6,310 nucleotides of DNA, from contig JAUQWT010000008.1 of the NCBI GenBank assembly GCA_030835005.1, positions 1 through 6,310 of the forward strand. Direction: 5' to 3'. Below are positions 6,008 to 6,310 of the stretch, piece by piece (positions within the stretch are counted from its first letter, which is position 1; the number at the start of each line of letters is the position of its first letter). The notes under the pieces were generated by a model, which was not told where the DNA came from, did no database searches, and saw nothing but the letters and a program-made list of their open reading frames with translations. A program made the translations under genes and the position numbers. Origin of the DNA: Ignavibacteria bacterium. GTDB lineage: Bacteria > Bacteroidota > Ignavibacteria > Tepidaquicellales > OLB5.

Positions 6008-6310
6008 TGGATCATTAGCAAACGAAGTAAATTACTTAGAGTACCAGGGCAAGCACAAAGGCATTGCCGGCTGGCTGCTAACGGTAGATCACAAGCGCAT
6101 CGGTCTTATGTACCTTATGGCTATTATGATCTTCTTTTTTGTAGCAATGACGCTGGGTGTGCTGATGAGACTGGAGATGTTAACTCCGGGCCAAACCATT
6201 ATGAAGCCGCAGACTTATAATTCCGTTTTCACGCTTCACGGAGTTATCATGGTATTCCTTTTTATCATACCTGCAATACCTGCTGTGTTCGGGAATTTTA
6301 TTCTGCCGAT
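6000..6310 (+). CDS. coxA: Cytochrome c oxidase subunit I (CoxA), N-terminal part, cut by window end
   Basis: This is the start of the catalytic heme-copper oxidase subunit, which reduces oxygen to water and pumps protons. The first 103 residues are visible. They show the family's early LTVDHKRIGLMYL motif (27-39), a first helix (about 33-56), a periplasmic loop (about 57-76) and the second helix with TLHGVIMVF (78-86). His80 is the expected low-spin heme ligand. PAIPAVFGNFILP (91-103) follows, matching the usual region after that ligand. The DHKRIG motif and the absence of cbb3-type features point to an A-type (aa3/caa3) oxidase. The ATG at 6000-6002 overlaps the sco stop codon region by 8 bases in another frame. 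A subunit II gene, often placed just before coxA, is not present between sco and coxA. Confidence 0.95.
   Translation, partial: MANGSLANEVNYLEYQGKHKGIAGWLLTVDHKRIGLMYLMAIMIFFFVAMTLGVLMRLEMLTPGQTIMKPQTYNSVFTLHGVIMVFLFIIPAIPAVFGNFILP

Larger units (their letters stand above)
193..6310 (+). other. Probable operon: alternative complex III to cytochrome oxidase
   Basis: All six genes lie on the same strand with spacers of 143, 49, 75, 13 and -8 bases, and I see no intrinsic terminator between them. Their functions form one electron path from quinol through alternative complex III and a cytochrome c to a heme-copper oxidase. The two longer spacers are largely accounted for by repeats. I could not identify a promoter, and the transcription unit probably starts upstream of the window with actA/actB. 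Confidence 0.7.

Overview
The window is a single-direction (+ strand) stretch of a respiratory gene cluster. It covers most of the membrane and cytochrome part of alternative complex III (ACIII, a quinol:electron-acceptor oxidoreductase that replaces the bc1 complex in many bacteria) and runs into an aa3/caa3-type cytochrome c oxidase. The order is actC, a fused actD-actE gene, actF, a membrane-anchored monoheme cytochrome c, a SCO-family copper chaperone, and the first 103 codons of cytochrome oxidase subunit I (coxA). The iron-sulfur/molybdopterin-like subunit (actB) and multiheme subunit (actA) usually found upstream of actC are not in the window, and neither is a Cu(A) subunit II gene.

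The organism is most likely in the Bacteroidota/Chlorobi/Ignavibacteria assemblage or a close relative. The reasons are the ACIII plus heme-copper oxidase gene order, moderately AT-rich DNA, and AT-rich leaders without a clear Shine-Dalgarno sequence in front of most genes. This placement is inferred from style and content; no marker gene settles it.

By region: 1-192 has no supportable gene but holds a perfect 15-bp inverted repeat with widely spaced arms. 193-1605 is actC. 1606-1748 is a spacer packed with two different short repeat elements. 1749-2948 is the actD-actE fusion. 2998-4167 is actF. 4168-4242 is a spacer with a second copy of the first spacer repeat. 4243-5163 is cytochrome c, 5177-6007 is sco (TTG start), and 6000-6310 is coxA, overlapping sco by 8 bases.

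The genes fit one electron path. ActC and ActF are NrfD-like multi-helix membrane subunits. The ActD part is a membrane and cytoplasmic scaffold. The ActE cytochrome domain and the separate cytochrome c carry electrons on the periplasmic side towards the oxidase, and SCO helps insert copper into that oxidase. No unknown enzymatic system is apparent. The most notable points are the ActD-ActE fusion, which places a cytochrome on a third membrane helix and lacks a lipobox, and the repeat elements (including heptamer-periodic copies) lodged in three spacers of what is probably one operon.
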